Shown here piece by piece: positions 27,211 through 28,806 of a DNA stretch of 28,806 bases (positions within the stretch are counted from its first letter, which is position 1; every line of letters begins with the position of its first letter). The notes beneath the pieces are model-generated. The model did not search any database. It had not been told where the DNA came from and was given only the letters and a program-made list of their open reading frames with translations. Origin of the DNA: Methylosinus sp. LW4 (GTDB taxonomy: Bacteria > Pseudomonadota > Alphaproteobacteria > Rhizobiales > Beijerinckiaceae); contig NZ_KB900627.1 of assembly GCF_000379125.1 (NCBI RefSeq), forward strand, positions 233,896 to 262,701, read 5' to 3'. A program made the translations under genes and the position numbers.

Positions 27211-28806
27211 TGTTGATTTCCACTGAGAGCTGACCCAGGCAGCACGGGTTTTTCCACCGAGAACTGACCCATGTTCGAACCTTTCCCCCTCGACCGTCGC
27301 GGGGGACCTGGGAGTGATCGACATGGAGTTATTGAGCGTCATCCGACGCTGGCGATATCGGCAGGAGTTCTCGATCCGAGAGATCGCGCGACGCACGGGG
27401 CTGTCGCGCAATACCGTGCGCAAATACCTGCGCTCGGACAGCGTCGAGCCGCGGTTCGCCACGCCCGATCGACCGAGCCGGCTCGACCCGTTCGCCGACA
27501 AGCTGGCGCACATGCTGCGTCACGAGGCCGCAAAGTCGCGCAAGCAGAAGCGGACGGTCAAACAGTTGCACGCGGATCTGGTCGCCCTCGGCTACGACGG
27601 CTCCTACAATCGCGTGGCGGCCTTCGCGCGGGAGTGGAGGGCGGCGCGGCATCGGGAGCAGCAGACCTGCGGGCGCGGCGCGTTCGTGCCGCTGACGTTT
27701 CTACCCGGCGAGGCGTTCCAGTTCGACTGGTCGGAGGATTGGGCGATCATCGCGGGCGAGCGGACGAAGTTGCAGGTCGCCCAGTTCAAGCTCTCCTACA
27801 GCCGCGCGTTCTTCCTCCGCGCCTACCCGCAACAGACGCATGAGATGCTGTTCGACGCTCACAATCACGCCTTCCGCGTGCTGGGCGGCGTGCCCCGGCG
27901 AGGCATTTACGACAATATGAGCACGGCGATCGACAAGGTCGGGCGCGGCAAAGAGCGCCAGGTCAACGCCCGCTTCGCCGCCATGGTCAGCCATTTCCTG
28001 TTCGAGGCCGCATTCTGCAATCCGGCCTCCGGCTGGGAAAAGGGGCAAATCGAGAAGAACGTTCAGGACGCTCGTCACCGCCTCTGGCAGCCGATCCCGA
28101 GCTTTCCGTCGCTGGCGGCGCTCAACGACTGGCTGGAGGCGCGATGCCGCGAGCTGTGGGCCGAGATTCCGCACAGCGCGCAGCCGGGGACGATCGCGGA
28201 CGCTTGGCGCGAGGAGGTTCCGCAGCTGATGCAGCCTCCGCGGCCATTCGACGGCTTCGTCGAACACACCAAGCGGGTCACGCCGACGTGCCTGATCCAT
28301 CTGGAGCGCAATCGCTACAGCGTGCCGGCCTCGTTCGCCAATCGCCCCGTCAGCGTGCGGGTCTACCCCGAGCGCGTCGTCGTCGCCGCCGAGGGGCAGA
28401 TCGTGTGCGAGCACGCCCGCGTCTTCGCCCGTTCGCATAACGACAAGAGCGTGACGGTCTACGACTGGCGGCATTATCTCTCCGTCATCCAGCGCAAGCC
28501 GGGCGCGCTGCGCAACGGCGCGCCCTTCGCCGAACTGCCGGTCGCCTTACGGACGCTGCAACAGCGCATGCTCGAGAAGCCGGGCGGCGACCGTGAGATG
28601 GTCGAGATTTTGGCTCTGGTCCTACAGCACGACGAGCAGGCCGTGCTGACCGCCGTCGAACTGGCGTTGGCGGCCGGCGCGCCGACCAAGACGCACATCT
28701 TGAACCTGTTGCATCGCCTGGTGGACGGCAAGCCGGTCGACGCGCCGCCCGTGAAGCCGCCCAATGCGCTGACGCTCACCACCGAGCCGCAGGCCAATGT
28801 CGAGCG
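27211..28806 (+). mobile_element. second IS21-family element (left part; runs off the window)
   Basis: The left end begins TGTTGATTTCCACTGAGAG. Two tandem 20-bp binding-site-like repeats lie inside it, TTTCCACTGAGAGCTGACCC at 27217-27236 and TTTCCACCGAGAACTGACCC at 27251-27270 (18 of 20 identical, 34 bp apart), the multiple terminal repeats typical of IS21. This element differs in ends and IstA sequence from the one at 52-2476. The same terminus occurs alone at 19071-19096. Confidence 0.85.
27323..28806 (+). CDS. istA: IS21-family transposase IstA (partial, no stop in window)
   Basis: About 494 codons of an IstA protein continuing past the window. The N-terminal HTH is FSIREIARRTGLSRNTVRKY. 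The catalytic acids are D in FQFDWSEDW, D in YDNMSTAID and E in GWEKGQIEKNVQDARHR. A later segment, HLERNRYSVPASFANRPVSV, is the family's post-core beta region. It starts at ATG 27323 with GGGAG about eight bases upstream. No internal stop is seen. It belongs to the classical IS21 IstA subgroup, distinct from the shorter IstA at 149-1657; istB is expected just beyond the window. Confidence 0.9.
   Translation, partial: MELLSVIRRWRYRQEFSIREIARRTGLSRNTVRKYLRSDSVEPRFATPDRPSRLDPFADKLAHMLRHEAAKSRKQKRTVKQLHADLVALGYDGSYNRVAAFAREWRAARHREQQTCGRGAFVPLTFLPGEAFQFDWSEDWAIIAGERTKLQVAQFKLSYSRAFFLRAYPQQTHEMLFDAHNHAFRVLGGVPRRGIYDNMSTAIDKVGRGKERQVNARFAAMVSHFLFEAAFCNPASGWEKGQIEKNVQDARHRLWQPIPSFPSLAALNDWLEARCRELWAEIPHSAQPGTIADAWREEVPQLMQPPRPFDGFVEHTKRVTPTCLIHLERNRYSVPASFANRPVSVRVYPERVVVAAEGQIVCEHARVFARSHNDKSVTVYDWRHYLSVIQRKPGALRNGAPFAELPVALRTLQQRMLEKPGGDREMVEILALVLQHDEQAVLTAVELALAAGAPTKTHILNLLHRLVDGKPVDAPPVKPPNALTLTTEPQANVE

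Overview
The window looks like an accessory surface-polysaccharide (O-antigen, capsule or exopolysaccharide) locus of a GC-rich alphaproteobacterium. The lineage guess rests on codon and GC style and on the mix of insertion-sequence families (IS6, IS21, IS66, IS256, IS630) common in Hyphomicrobiales such as Methylocystis/Methylosinus-like methylotrophs. It is an inference, since no rRNA, tRNA or housekeeping marker is present.

Layout: (1) 1-2758 is an IS6-family element cut in two by an IS21-family element (istA/istB). (2) 2776-7006 (minus strand) holds a large two-domain glycosyltransferase with an N-terminal repeat array, followed by a SAM methyltransferase. (3) 7054-11213 is a graveyard of four IS families: a truncated IS6, an IS256 tail, a decayed IS66 and a decayed IS630. 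(4) 11264-26863 is one long minus-strand polysaccharide cluster. In transcription order it has a flippase-like membrane protein, a GT2, two methyltransferases, a class IV aminotransferase, a PLP decarboxylase-fold enzyme, an HpcH/HpaI-type aldolase, an initiating sugar-phosphate transferase, a GNAT, a GT-B-like protein, an N-acetyl sugar amidotransferase (WbpG/PseA type), an amidase, a second possible HP-motif transferase, an MDR dehydrogenase and a Gfo/Idh/MocA oxidoreductase. Two IS scars interrupt it: a 199-bp internally deleted IS630 at 20693-20891 and a 26-bp IS21 end at 19071-19096. (5) 27211 to the window end is the left part of a second, different IS21 element that abuts a gene remnant.

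How the genes may work together: the sugar-phosphate transferase would load the first sugar on undecaprenyl phosphate, the glycosyltransferases extend it, and the flippase exports the lipid-linked repeat. The remaining genes look like glycan-decoration chemistry. Two subsets stand out. One is a PP-loop amidotransferase translated next to a GatA-type amidase with no HisH/HisF partners in view, suggesting a different ammonia source for acetamidino-sugar formation. The other is aldolase + class IV aminotransferase + PLP decarboxylase, which could build a small amino-acid or amine substituent. No nucleotide-sugar synthesis genes and no Wzy polymerase are visible, so the locus is incomplete within the window.
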